NCBI GenBank assembly: GCA_031002005.1
Contig: JARYHS010009186.1
Span: 248,987,894 to 249,051,893, forward strand
Source: Vandiemenella viatica
Lineage: Eukaryota; Arthropoda; Insecta; Orthoptera; Morabidae
Reading direction: 5' to 3'
DNA length: 64,000 bases
The position numbers were made by a program, and so were the translations under genes. Under the pieces are notes generated by a model. It worked only from the letters and a program-made list of their open reading frames with translations, was not told the origin of the DNA and made no database searches. Position 1 is the stretch's first letter. Each line of letters opens with the position of its first letter. This document shows positions 10,974-22,404 of the stretch, one piece after another.

Positions 10974-11381
10974 TGGGAGCGTCCCTGAACTATGTGGCTA
11001 GGTCTAGGGGGGGGGGGGGGGAGGAGTTAGGTAAAAAGCTACACTGGGCAACGGGAGAAGGGGAAGGGTTGTTCGGAGCCAAGCCATGTAGCTTTACATT
11101 CATATTATTTGTCACAGTTAAAATAAGGTACAGAACACACAACAGCATGTGAATATTATCTCCGTATATAATTTAAGGTAGTCTGACAAGAAAAAACAGT
11201 ACAAAATGTTATTCTAGAATCAATAGGGCAAAAAGCTACGTGCCACGCGAAGGTGGTGGAGGGGGGAGGGATTGTAGAGGCAAAACCCACATCAGGCTAC
11301 GTGGAGAGGGGGGGAGAGTGGAGAGCGGGAGGGGGTTCAGGGGAGGCCAATATGGGGCTATATGGTTTATGGACGCTCCTT
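10974..11381 (-). mobile_element. MITE family M2 copy
   Basis: The ends GGGAGCGTCC...GAAC (10975) and GTTTATGGACGCTCCTTA (11365-11382) are inverted repeats. The interior block AGCATGTGAATATTATCTCC and GAATCAATAGGGCAAAAAGC matches, in reverse, the M2 copy at 24095-24426. G-tracts flank the interior. It has no coding capacity and needs a transposase in trans. Confidence 0.7.
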
Positions 11382-11865
11382 AACACGTGCTTCTCATACA
11401 GAGCGAAAACAGCGTCACCATCTGTCGGCGTGAAGTATATAAGCTGTCTACTATTATATGCGGTCGTTCTTACTAACAAAATCGTTAGTTGTTAAAGGGA
11501 AAGGAGAACCATTACAGAAGTCGCCTTGGATACTGACCTGGAGGACAACAGGATTCCGTTTATTTTAGAATTAAAGTAAGGAGAGCTTTAATGTAGTTGT
11601 GTTACCAACTCCAAGAATAAGGGGTGCACGTCACTATTGGCTTGTGTATTACTCAGTTTTGAAACCACTGCTGGTTCAAAGGTTTTGTTTTTGAAACATT
11701 TGTTGTTGTGTGGTGGAAGGTTAACAGTGATCTTCAAAAATAAAAGGGGAGACTGTGTGTGGAAACCAGCTAAAACGTTAATCACGAGTCTCTTAATTTC
11801 CACAGGCTTCGTTAATATAATAACTCTCCACCCTTCGTATGTATTGTGCCCTGCAAGTGTGATAA
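11382..11865. other. No gene seen
   Basis: No recognisable coding or repeat structure. It ends at the 5' terminus of a Helitron-like element. Confidence 0.4.
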
Positions 11866-12765
11866 TCTTTATATATAAAGATGAATGTATGTTTGTTTGT
11901 TGGTTTGTTTGTTCTTCATACAAATCCACAGTTTTCATCCGATCTCGATGAAACTTTACACACTTATCCTTTGAAACAAGGAGAAAAATACTGTCTACAT
12001 CTGGTTGAAAAATTATCTGTATAAATAACACATGTTGTGTCATAACTTCGAAATACGGCGATAGACAGACACGTTGGATGTGGACGTCTCCAGACCGCGT
12101 TTCCGTGTAGTGAACTGGCAGCTCAGTGGCTAAAGAGCTTGCTTACGAACGTCTTGGTCTCCGGTTCAAATCTCCGTGGAGGCTAAGATTTAAAAAAATT
12201 GTTTTTCATCGTAAGAGTCAGGCCTGGGCCGTAGGTTATTTGGATTGAATGTTAAACTGTAGATATTATAAAGTTAGGGGAGCAATGCGAGGCAAATCGT
12301 AGGTAGTCTTGCAATTTTGTAGGTGTACACTTTTTTACGTTATAATGATCCCTCAGATGTTGTTCGCAGTTAGTGTGTGAGTGTGAACCACAGTAATACT
12401 AATATAAATACGGAAGTAAGTCTCTGTCATTTTGTTTCGTTTTGACGACTATATGGCTATATCGTTGTGATGGAATTTTATAAGGAAAGCTGTATGAAGG
12501 GCACAGGATATTTTTTCCAGTATGGTTAACAGTTGTAGTCACGAAATTTTGAAATCTTATCGAATAGTGACAGAAATATGTTGGAAATTGATTCTCCTCA
12601 AGAGGCAGGTTCGACGGTAGAATGATATAGTGATAGCTTTCCTATCATATTATGCCGACTCTATATTGTTTGGGACCAATCCTTCGTTACCAACAACTTT
12701 TTATATTTAATTCTGGCAAAAAAAATTCTTAATCCACGCGTACGAAGTCGCGGGTATGAGGCTAG
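11866..12765 (+). mobile_element. Non-autonomous Helitron
   Basis: The 5' end TCTTTATATATAAAGATG follows an A. The 3' end is a GC hairpin-like CCACGCGTACGAAGTCGCGG, then CTAG at 12762-12765 followed by T. Insertion between A and T, a TC start and a hairpin before CTRR are Helitron hallmarks. The left part (GATCTCGATGAAACTTTACA) is also Helitron-like. No Rep or helicase coding is present; 900 bp long. Confidence 0.75.
12110..12260 (+). mobile_element. SINE S2-related copy inside the Helitron
   Basis: AACTGGCAGCTCAGTGGCTA and the B box GGTTCAAATCTCC form a tRNA-like head. The following GCCTGGGCCGTAGGTTATTT and GGATTGAATGTTA resemble the SINE at 9902 (GGGCGTGGGTGGTTTGAATT). It carries no intact tRNA fold, so it is not called a tRNA gene. 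Confidence 0.55.
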
Positions 12766-14280
12766 TACGTATATAAAACTCTAAAAACGTGTATTTCATA
12801 ACTTTCTTTTACGAGAAGCACTTTCCAATTGCAGCACCAATGCTTATGTGTGTTCAAGTTTTTTCCTATCTTTTTCGAACAGAATTATAAATCGCGAAAC
12901 TGCTTTTATTTGCGTAAATTCATGATCTTGAAACATAAAGACATGCGTATGTCTTCGGGACATTCTAATACCTGCTGCGTGGTTTCTAGACACTAATCCC
13001 GACTGTAATTTTCTCGAGGAGCAAACTGTTAATACATTTTTTGTTTTGATTAAATTACATCTACGGGCTCAAAGCGGAGGTCTTGTAAAGAAAAATGGCT
13101 GTTAAATATGTATAGGAAAAATTGAAAAGCTTATCAGTCAGTGAGTATCAGCAGTAACCTCAAAGTTAAGGAATGTCTGAATAGCCTGTATCACCAGGTA
13201 TCCGCCACCCATGATCAAACCACTCCCGCCTCGCCCAAACTAACGCACTGGATGTCGAAATTCGCCAGAAAAAATCGATTGTGTGTTTATGAACTCGAAA
13301 CAACTGTCTATCCATACTTTAGCTTCTGCTGTTTGTCTGAAGTGAGACCGTCTAGAAAAATAAACATCTAACACTAGTTCGTCTACATTTAACGTGAAAA
13401 AATTCTTAGAGCTTCGGATTGTCGCATCATATGGCCCGAAAATACCTAACATTATTGTACAGAGCAACTCGTGCTGAATATGGAAAAATACCACAAACCA
13501 TTGTAGAAAAAGAAGCAAGCGGCCCGGAAAAACGCGCATTCGCAAATAATCCTCATGTCTGCTAACATAACATTGCCCGCTTTTAGTTTTCGGCTGCAAA
13601 AAATTTCAGCGTACTGCAGGCGTACGTTACGGATTAAAAACCATACTAAAATCTTGTAACCTATGTCGATCGAAGTGAATATTTTTCAACATTTTCTCTC
13701 CGGCCATCTCGGGGAAAAAAAAAAAAAATATGTCACGGCATACCTCAGCGTACTAACCAATGAGGCAGACGACTTTATTTTCGACCTATCCATTATCCTT
13801 AAGAGGTTTGCTATCGGAATTAATAACCGTGCTTTCGCCTTTGCTTGAAAAGTATCCAAGAAAGAGGTCAATTTTTTTAAAATCACGCTGGGGAACAAGA
13901 TATAACTGTAGTGGTTCTTCCGCTATTTGCGGGCGACTGTGACGCTCGAGTATCCACACAATTCCGCAGATATATCGATGTAAGACCAGCGATATAATTT
14001 AGCGTGGATTTCCTTTTCTTCTGTTATCGGTGTCGAAAAAATGAGTGTAAGTTATTGGTGGATCAGTGTCAGAGGCGATCGAAAATTAATTCATTTTATT
14101 TTCATACTCTGGTATTTAATGCGAGTAGAAGGTAGTTAAAATCGCAGAGTTACAGGAAGCATAGGTACGCGTCGTGAATGTTCTTAAAAGTGACAAAAGG
14201 AGACTATATCGTTAATATATTTAGAGTCGATGATGGGGGGCGGGGGCAGTAATCATTTTGCAACGTTTGTAGAAAGAGGT
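12766..14280. other. No gene seen
   Basis: 1.5 kb of AT-rich sequence. A 119-codon open stretch on the minus strand (13240-13599) has no recognisable domain or splice context, so no gene is called. An A-tract lies at 13718-13730. Confidence 0.4.
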
Positions 14281-14420
14281 TATTAGAGACGGAAAATAAT
14301 GGGGCACGGATTTTTTAATAAACCGTCCCGTCCTGGAGTGATTTCGAGAAATAATGAAAACTGAATGCCCGGATCAAACTCACATACATCGGTATTCATA
14401 ACTATGCCATGATAAACGGT
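14281..14420 (-). mobile_element. SINE S1 remnant
   Basis: CGTCCCGTCCTGGAGTGATT and ATGCCCGGATCAAACTC align with the S1 body and B-box region of the copy at 14926-15161. Strongly diverged. Confidence 0.5.
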
Positions 14421-14734
14421 GTTATCATTAAAAATTTATAACTTTACTCGAAATCATAGCAGAGAAAAACTTGAAAGCACAGTTATACATCTCGTCAAGA
14501 CGCTTCAGATGACCCAACTTTCATGAGTTTAGTATAATTTTTCTAAGCGGCAGTGGTTTGCCTACAGCATTCAAAATTTACACGAAACAGTTGCTGGCAG
14601 ACGTTTTTCTATTTCAGTGACCACTAGGTCAAGGAATAGTGGAAATGTAGCGGTAAACCAAAATGAGAATCCCTTTTGACTGGTTCATAGTAAATACGTC
14701 AGCTAAAATCCGCGATCGTCCGTTGTTTTGCGTC

Positions 14735-14925
14735 ACACCACGGTCTCTTGGGTGATCATTTAACTTTTGAATTTGCCATTCGTGAGGTCGCGGATTCAGT
14801 CATCCGAATATAGATTTTCCAGTTTCCCGGAATCTCTCCCGGCGAATACCTTGATGGTGGCTTCATAAATCTTTGGACCGAATTCCACCCCTTTCCTTAC
14901 GCACAACCCTCTACAGGCTCTAATG
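14735..14925 (+). mobile_element. SINE S1 copy, left part (interrupted)
   Basis: A degenerate tRNA head (GTGAGGTCGCGGATTCAGTC) is followed by the S1 body (AGATTTTCCAGTTTCCCGG and GGTGGCTTCATAAAT). It is cut at the target site GGCTCTAATG by the minus-strand S1 copy. The tail resumes at 15172-15208 (ACCGACGTAAACTTGTCAC, then ACCATAATAAAA). Confidence 0.65.
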
Positions 14926-15161
14926 TTTTTTTAACTGCTTTACGTCTCTTAACAGCGAGGTCTTTAGAGACGGGAAAGGATGGGGGCAAGGAATGGGAAG
15001 GAATTCGGCCATGGACTTTTGAAGGAAGCATCCCGGCATTTGCCTGGAGTGATTTGGGAAACCATGGAATACCCATATCTGGATGCCCGGACGGGGATTC
15101 GAACCGCCGTCCTCCCGAATGCGAGGCCAGAACGCTAACCGTTACACCACCACTCTCGGTC
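14926..15161 (-). mobile_element. SINE S1, complete copy with TSD
   Basis: On the minus strand it begins GACCGAGAGTGGTGGTGTAA, has the B box GGTTCGAATCCCCG, the body ATGGTTTCCCAAATCACTCC, and ends in A-rich sequence. The 10-bp TSD GGCTCTAATG lies at 14916-14925 and 15162-15171. This is the best-preserved S1 in the window and defines the family (about 236 bp). Confidence 0.85.
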
Positions 15162-15171
15162 GGCTCTAATG

Positions 15172-15208
15172 ACCGACGTAAACTTGTCACAAAACCATAA
15201 TAAAAAAA
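15172..15208 (+). mobile_element. SINE S1 copy, right part
   Basis: The 3' end of the S1 copy begun at 14735, resuming after the inserted S1. It matches the end of the S1 copy at 29885-30112 (GAGGCGTAAACCCATAACAA). Confidence 0.6.
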
Positions 15209-15699
15209 TGTAATACACAATGGTATGTAGGCATCAGTCGGAAGTTATGCAGTTGATTTTTAAAAAAAATTCTTTACCGATAGTTTTCCACCTGCTTCGA
15301 ACGCGTTGGTGTGCGTTATTATATTATTACTAGCATTTGCCCGCTGCTTCACGCGCGCGTGCCTTGGCAGGTGTAGAAATTATTTACCGATTTTATTCTC
15401 TTATCAGACATTAACGTGGAAAGGCATGAACTGTTAATGAATTCTAAATAGTTTCGTTTGTTTCGGTTAATACGTTAGGTTCGGTTTTCATACTGATGTC
15501 AGAGAGTTGTTTTATTCATATTTTAACGTGATGCAATTGATTCAATAGTAGAAAAGGTTCCTGAAAAATTAACAGTAGTAATTATTGTGTGAAGTATAAA
15601 CATTTATTGTTTAGAAAGGCTTTTATTTTGCGTTTATAAGTAAATAAAGCAATGCTTAAGAGAAATAATATACTATCTTCAGCATACTTCGTAGGTCAC

Positions 15700-16970
15700 T
15701 CATTGTAATGCCTCTGTGTAGACCACGTTTCTGGTCTGATTGTTCATTGTACATATGTACAGGCGTGATCTGCCACTGACCCTGGAGCAAGCAACGTATA
15801 GCTGGCCGTGCGGGAAACATGGTGTCCGAAGATCAATGCCTACGGTTCCTAGTGTCTGTCCCTGAGTCTTGTTAATTGTCATGGCAAAACATAACGTTAC
15901 GGGAAATTTTAGGCGCTTAAATTTGAACGGGAAGTTTGAAGGAATCAATGGTATTCATGAAATGAATACTTCCTCTCCTCGTCCACATCCTGTTAAAATA
16001 ACGGCCTCAATGAAGTTTTGTGCAATGATTTTCACCAGAAGTCTAGTCCCATTGCACAGCTGTGGTGGTGATATGTTTCTCATTAGCATAATTGGAGTAC
16101 CAACTTTTATATTCAGTTCATGCGCGGGAAGACCAGATGCGCTGAGGGAATTTAAGAACTCGGTTGGGTAAGTAGTCTCGTCGGCTTGGTCTTCAACCGT
16201 GTTTTATAGCGACGTAAGTCATCGACGTTGTTTTCATCATATCCAGGATATACTTATTGATGACATTCACGTCTTCATTCCTGGGTGCCAGTATCGCACG
16301 TTCACAAAACCAAGATTTTTCTTTGTTGGTAATATTTACTATGTCAGGATACACACTCGAAATTAGATCATCGATGTTTGGCACCATAATACAAAGTGAC
16401 GAAGTCAATTTTATTTTTCCGTTTATTGCTGGCATGGTTCCTTCGCCAATTGCTAACAGAATTTTGGAAAATTGTTGAGACTCTGGATCTGCTCGGAGAT
16501 ATGTTCTCATGTTCGTTTTTAAAGAATACTTTTGTATGCTGAACCATAAAGATGACTGTTTTATACATGCATTCACTTCATCCGCCCTTGTACCTCTTGG
16601 CACTACAGATAGCGTTTGGCGGAAATCTCCAGAAAAAAGAATGTAATGCCACCCATTATTCTGTTATTATTACGAATGTCTCGTAACGAACGATCAACAG
16701 CCTCAATTGCATTTTTGTGTGCCATAGAGCATTCGTCCCATATAATAAGTTCACATGTTCTGATATCTTCGGCTTTGTTACCTTCTTTGGATATGTCACA
16801 TACTGCAACTGTCATTGAACTCGATGTTCAGTGGAATATTGAAGCAGGAATGCGCGGTCTTCCCTCTTGGTAGCAACGTTGCTGCAATACCTGATGATGC
16901 TACAGCTAACGCATTTTTATGTTCGCTACGCACTTTATTTTGTAACGTTAAGAAAGCTGATATTATAATC
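15700..16970 (-). pseudogene. Helitron Pif1-like helicase C-terminal part
   Basis: Minus-strand blocks in order: KNALAVASSGIAATLL and GKTAHSCFNIPLNIEF; Walker B-like LIIWDECSMAHKNAIEAVDR; RGTRADEVNACIKQSSLW; ERAILAPRNEDVNVINKYIL; IKVGAPIMLMRN; and the motif V/VI region FAMTINKTQGQTLGTVGIDL then HGQLYVACSRV. This order is that of the Helitron RepHel helicase. Walker A and everything upstream are lost, and frame breaks lie near 16603-16620 and 16815-16870. It is therefore inactive. Confidence 0.85.
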
Positions 16971-17215
16971 ATTTTGTGTAATTTTTTTTGGCGATTTTAT
17001 GTGTCAACTTTGCCTGGGATTATATAGCTAGGTATAAGCTTTGTTAAGGATGTATCTGTGGATATAATTAAAAAATATTGTTTCCTTGATACTTAACTTA
17101 AAAAAGTTTATTTTTAAATGTGGATACCGAGGATTGCAACATAACCGCGGTGCCATAAATTTATGTAAATATAGCAGTAATCTACGACTTAGTCCTCTTG
17201 GAAGTGTGCTGAAAT

Positions 17216-18330
17216 ATAAAAATTCGTTACCAATAATCACAGCATCTCAATTTTTCTGATTTATTTATTTTTTGTTGTTTGGATATTGGTTTTATTTTAT
17301 GTTGATACACCATCAATTATTCCTGCTTTAAAATAGAAATTTACGTGAATTGGAGCTACTCTTGATTTCAAATCGTCGTATCATTACTGTCATTATTTCA
17401 GTCAGATAGAATTAATCAAAAAATGTCGAGATGTGATCATGGTACAGTTTATGTAGTAACGTGCATGTAACTGAAACAATTATTTCTGAGTGGCAACATT
17501 ATGGCAAGTTGTGAATCGCTTGAAATGCAACCTGACAGCTGATATGATGCTTTGTTATAGGCCTAAGAGACGATGCCTGCAGCTTTATAATCTACGCGGT
17601 GTAGCATTAGGATATGAAACATTTTTAATTTAAGTTTCTTTCAATATAGCCGTATTTTCTATGTAATTATTTCAGTCGCATGTAAGTACCTGGCGAAACA
17701 ACAGCCTGGACCAGATGACAATTGACTCGTTTTGTTTAGCATCAGGCATAACGGGTTTAGTTTTAAAATTTACGCGTTGTAGAATAGAATTTTAGGATGC
17801 CTAGTTATATTTGAAATAAAAATTCGTTACCAATAATCACAGCATCTCAATTTTTCTGATTTATTTATTTTTGCTGTTTGGATATTGGTTTTTATGTTGA
17901 TACACCATCAATTATTCCTGCTTTAAAATAGAAATTTACGTGAATTGGAGTTAATCTTGGTTTCAAATCGTCGTATCATTATTGTCATTAGGCCGATTTC
18001 AGTCAGATATAATTAATTCAAAAATGTCAAAATGGATCACGGTACAGTATATGTACTAATGTGCATGTAACTCAAGCAATTATTTCTGAGTGGCAAAATT
18101 ATCGCAAGTTGTAAATCGATTGAAATGCAACCTGGACAGTGATGACAGCTGATATGCTTTGTTATAGGCCAAAGGGACGATGCTTTTAGCTTTATAATTT
18201 ACGCGGTGTAGCATTAGGATATGAAATTTTTTTTTATTTGAGTTTCTTTCAATATATCCGTATTTTCTATGTAATTATTTGAGTCGCATGTACCTCAATT
18301 TTCGGATGCCTAGTTATATTTGCACGTTAT
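17216..18330. repeat. Imperfect 600-bp tandem duplication inside the Helitron
   Basis: AAATTCGTTACCAATAATCA begins at about 17219 and again 600 bp later at about 17819. The following 300-odd bases are nearly identical (CATCTCAATTTTTCTGATTT, CCATCAATTATTCCTGCTTT), and GATGCCTAGTTATATTTG recurs at both right ends. Small indels separate the copies. Confidence 0.8.
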
Positions 18331-19043
18331 AGCCACGAGACATATTAATCGAATAAAGTACTTCCAAATATGTGCAATTCCGCACAAGTCATTATGAAAG
18401 AAGTATGTTTTATTACTTGCTGATATTTATAAATAGCTGTTTTTCAGACATCGCTCTTCGAGAAAAAACTGAATTTCGTATTAAGTATTGGCTTATTGTG
18501 GCTGTATTGTACAGCATTCACGGAGCAATTTTGTTCCAGAGACAAACTGTATAACAGTCTACCAGAGACAATACATGTCTTCAATAATAGTAATATAACT
18601 TTTTCGTAATTCAACAGACCTGTTACGATTCAAGTAAATGCTGATTATACTTGATTCACGTATTCTTTTTATTTTGAAGTACTGCGGTCCAGAAAAATGA
18701 ATCGCAGAAGTAAAAAAAAAAAGAAAAAAAAGAGAAATCCTAAATTTTGTCAGGTCTCTTTATGAAAGGAGTGACCGTCTGAATGTGTATAATTATCTGT
18801 GGTCTACAGTTTCACATTTCTGAAGTTTTTTACTGACTTGCTTCTTCCCATGGTACATATTAGTCATTAGCTACTTCTGCAGATGTTGATCAGCAACATT
18901 AGCTTTAAAAAATTTGGAAACACCATGCAAATTGATGCGGTAGTTTTTTCGTTATTAGAGATCAAGCCTCACTACAAACGCAGCTTGCTTACAGATTTAT
19001 AATAGTATAGATTATTTCTAGTAGCAAAGCACAAACATTTGTA

Positions 19044-19397
19044 AGGGAGCGTACATTAATTACGTGAGGTGTTTTTTCCGAAATTATAGACCCCTCCGCT
19101 CCGTGGTGAGATCTGCCGGACCTCCGCCCCCCCTATGATCACGTGATATCTTGAGCCCCCCCCCCCGCTGACCGACCGTTTTTTTTTAATCTCTCCTGCT
19201 TCCTAGAGTGGTTATACTCCCCCCCTCCCCCCCCCCCCAAGTCGGCATTGGCGACATTTGTAGCCTTTTTTTTTCTCTACTGTTCTTCAAGAAATTAAAA
19301 GATAACGTTAGATTTCCGCCGACTCACCTCCCCCTTGGTGAGATTTCGCCGGATCCCCCTCCCCTATTTCACCTGACGTAATTAATGTACGCTCCCT
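19044..19397 (+). mobile_element. MITE family M1, complete copy
   Basis: 22-bp perfect terminal inverted repeats: the first 20 bases are AGGGAGCGTACATTAATTAC, mirrored at the right end by GTAATTAATGTACGCTCCCT. The 354-bp interior has several C-runs and a repeated GGTGAGAT(C/T)T(C/G)GCCGGA block. It is non-coding. It lies 32 bp from the Helitron end at 19011. The superfamily is not certain; the TSD is at most a TA. Confidence 0.8.
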
Positions 19398-19774
19398 AGT
19401 GTAATGTCTTTGTAACCTTTACCGTAAATTAAATTCCACATTTTCGTTACGCTTCTTGGTGCGTTAATGATTGATATGGTGCTTCTATTAACTTTATTAG
19501 GTATTCTAATGTACGATATTTAAGAAAACTGACGAAATAAATAATCAAAGCTACGTAGTCAGAAAACAACTTCAACAGAATGCAAATGGTAGTATGTTCA
19601 TCTGTGTTGTAGCGTGATCTTTGGTGGGTATCTCGTAAAGAAGTGTTCATCTAAGATCCAGTGTGGTCTGAGGCAACTATCTGTTCTCTTGGCACGAACA
19701 AATTATTAGTTTTTCTCCATTTCCCGATATACTACAGATTTTTAGCGAGACCATAAGCTATCAACACCACAGGG
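19398..19774. other. No gene seen
   Basis: AT-rich sequence without recognisable genes or repeats. Confidence 0.4.
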
Positions 19775-19778
19775 CATA

Positions 19779-20063
19779 GTGCAAATTACCAATCCCTGCT
19801 CAAAACTACCAGGATTTGACTTACCGCGGTCAATTTGGTGTAAACTAAATCAGATTAGATGTGGTACGGGAAGAACTGCTTCAACTCTCCACACCTGGGG
19901 CTGGGCAGATTCCCTGTGCTGTGACTGCGGTGAGGTTTCACAAACAGTGTCGCACATTGTGCAGGACTGTCCACTGCGAGCCTTTCCTGGTAGTCTGGAA
20001 GACCTAAATTTGGCTACGCTGGAGGCGGTGGCCTGGTTGGAGCGCCTCGACGTCACATTGTAA
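19779..20063 (+). pseudogene. LINE ORF2 C-terminus with CxCG...H...C knuckle
   Basis: A 94-codon open frame contains WCKLNQIRCGTGRTASTLHT then CDCGEVSQTVSHIVQDCP, the zinc-knuckle tail typical of RNase H-bearing LINEs. The RT is absent (5'-truncated). It continues into a short 3' UTR ending CAAAATAAATAAA at about 20213. Confidence 0.7.
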
Positions 20064-20213
20064 TGGTTGCCACTGGAGATCCTGTCTCAGTGGCCAGCTG
20101 CGGGTATTGTACGCCAACTATGTGTATATATGTGTGTTTAGATTGTTCATTACAATATAATTGTAACTGAATTGTATAAATGTCTTGTAGCATCATACGC
20201 AAAATAAATAAAA
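20064..20213 (+). mobile_element. 3' UTR and tail of the LINE at 19779
   Basis: T- and A-rich sequence ending in ATACGCAAAATAAATAAA, a LINE-type simple tail. Confidence 0.6.
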
Positions 20214-20837
20214 AGCTATCAAACTGTGAAAATCCTATCTAAATTGGTTCTGTAGTTTTTGTGAGATGCCTTTACAAAACGTGACAGAAAGACGCAGCCC
20301 GCTGGAGATTTATAACAGTTTGTAAACAGATAATGGGATCGATAAGGGAAGCTGACATATTTTGTCAACGCATTCTTGTCCGGAAAAATGCTGTGTTCAA
20401 AAGCCGATATATTGAAAAAAAAACTGAATGTGCTATACTGGAGAGGACGTGGCGGGCCAATAAGCTGACACACTCCCTCAGCAAACTTCTTTGGTATTTG
20501 CATTCTAGGTCTCATAGATAGCTCCTGAATTGCAATTATTTCGATATGTATTTGAATGATTTTATACTGTATGTTGCTTGGACTACGTACAAACGACATA
20601 CAAGGGGAACACTAAAACCACTGATGTTTGAGGCCGTACTCGAAGTGGCGACCCCAGCACGCTAGCCACAACACAACCGAGGAGGACTTCCTAAGTCTTG
20701 TGTATTGCATCCTCAAGGATTTCCGAGAGCAACTTATACGACGGAGAAAAACTCCAGCGATGGTTTACTGTGAACAGAGTGGTCAAACAGTGCAGATACG
20801 AGAAATTAGTGACTGCTCTGTGGGCAGCTGTGTAATG
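20214..20837. other. No gene seen
   Basis: The short ORFs on both strands lack domains. A GC-richer part at 20630-20760 is unassigned. Confidence 0.4.
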
Positions 20838-20945
20838 TAGGGATGTAACGGAGCTCCGCATCCGCAAGAGCGGAACTTTCAGATGAAATTCTACATCTGC
20901 TTTCGCATCCGTAATATTTATTGCAGATATATAGCGGATGTTTTG
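20838..20945 (+). mobile_element. Possible hAT MITE end
   Basis: TAGGGATGTAACGGAGCTCC followed by GCATCCGCAAGAGCGGA and a second GCATCCGTAATATTTATTGC, GCGGATG block forms short inverted repeats of GCATCCGC/GCGGATG. This resembles terminal sequences of some hAT-type MITEs. No partner end or TSD was found. Confidence 0.3.
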
Positions 20946-21224
20946 TTTACATTGCAATATATATTGTTCTTTTCTCTTTATACGAGATCTGCCCGTCGTC
21001 TCTTAGTTAACAACAACGTGGTTTTTTTCCCCCCTGACGATCTTACAAAAAAAAAATAAAAAATAAAAAAATTGAAAGGTGTTGCGACGAAATTACAAGT
21101 TTGAACTTGCATACAAAGTAAAGCGGCTTATTCACAGTCCAACTTACAGGACATCCGTGTAGAATTTACCATAGAATGCGCTGACCCATTCACGCCAATA
21201 AAGGGGATCCAACAAAATGTTCCT

Positions 21225-22000
21225 AGCAATTTTTTTTATTTTATTGGCATTCGGTTTGAGACCATACAGCCATTCTACATTTTTACAAAGCTTCTTACAT
21301 CCATTTGCGTAACTTATCTATTTACACATTTCTTTATCTATATTAGGTTAACTTATTACAATCTTGTTGAATGAATATGCTATTTACAATATTCAAATTT
21401 CAAGTGCCTTCTTAAGTACCGTAATCTAAAAAGCGTTGCTAGACAATACATCAAATAGACTTAGTAATCGTCGGTTCTATATATCCATTATTTTCTATTG
21501 ATTAGTCTAAATCACCGTATTTCTTTGACAAATAATCTGTAGAGGGTTGATCTATCTGGTGTTGGCCTCAATCGGTAGATTGGTGAGGATACTGTTAATT
21601 TTGCCAAGCTAGTTATTGTGCTTGCGCGGAAGTGGGGTTGTGCTGTGGTTTGGGCTTTAGGTTTGAAGATTGGTTAGAATTCTATCCCTCCATTTTTTAA
21701 GTATCTGGCGAGGATGCTAAGTACTACTTTGTTGTTGCTGGAAAGTAAGAGGGTTACCTTTGTCGGCAGGGGGAAGCCATTCTTGGCAAGATCTTTCATC
21801 ATTTGGTCCTGGAGTGGTTGGTAATTCCAAGCAATTCTTTCCACCTGTACTTTCTCGCGGCACACAATGTGTCCTTATCGCACACTTGTAGAATGTTTCC
21901 TCCAATCATGATCCAACGCCATAGCTTGTTGGACAGCAAGGACCCGTGCTGGTTGTTTGGAAGTCCAACAACATCCAACACGACCTGCATGTAGTCCTCT
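21225..22000 (-). pseudogene. LINE C-terminus and 3' UTR
   Basis: On the minus strand, a cysteine-containing tail (about 21900-21990) leads in broken frames to REKVQVERIAWNYQPLQDQM, then NGFPLPTKVTLLLSSNNKVV and LARYLKNGGIEF: the helix-rich C-terminus that follows the knuckle in R1/I/Jockey-like LINEs. The 3' UTR ends GGCTGTATGGTCTC...AATAAAATAAA at 21225-21290, like the element ending at 1266. Confidence 0.6.
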
Positions 22001-22404
22001 AATCACTTCCACGGTCTCTCAAGAGTCCTTCATCGGAAAATCGGATCATTGTAGGTCCTACAAGTTGGACCGTGAATGGTCCGCTAGAGCGGTGCAAAGG
22101 CGGGCATGGAGATGTGCGGTGGCGTGGCCTTGTGCTTGACGCAAGAATTAGTCGAGCCGCGAACTCCGCAAAGTTCATTTGACAAAGATTGCTGTTTACA
22201 TGCGTGGGTGGTTATGTAACTAATTTAATTCATTTGTGAAATTTCCCACGTTTTTTGTTGTTAAATATGAGGCAAAAAATTAATCAATTAAGCAGTATTA
22301 TATGGAAATAGACCTTACTTACGGAAAAAATGCACAATTTGGCATAAAAAATATACTTATTTTGATTTTAAGTTTATTTTTGATAAAATATTAAACTCTA
22401 AATA
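22001..22404. other. No gene seen
   Basis: 22001-22160 is GC-richer and may be a degraded upstream part of the LINE. 22200-22404 is AT-rich and ends at the Tc1 insertion. Confidence 0.35.

Larger units (their letters stand above)
15330..19011 (-). mobile_element. Helitron with helicase remnant
   Basis: On the minus strand the 5' terminus is TCTATACTATTATAAATCTG (19011 downward, preceded by A). The 3' terminus is GGCACGCGCGCGTGAAGCAG...CTAG (15333-15330, followed by T). CACGCGCGCGTG forms the terminal hairpin. A Pif1-type helicase remnant lies at 15700-16970. The Rep nuclease region is not recognisable: 17.2-18.3 kb is instead a duplicated non-coding block. Total 3682 bp. Confidence 0.8.

Noticed and set aside
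11588..12043. 151-codon minus-strand ORF
   Set aside because: Overlaps the left part of the non-autonomous Helitron on the opposite strand; no homology recognised.
12118..12185. Possible tRNA gene (also at 9915, 14760, 15110, 25240, 29905)
   Set aside because: All have B-box-like GGTTCRAATC but no complete cloverleaf, and all continue into shared SINE bodies with A-rich tails or TSDs.
13240..13599. 119-codon minus-strand ORF
   Set aside because: No recognisable domain, no convincing start context or splice sites; compatible with chance in this composition.
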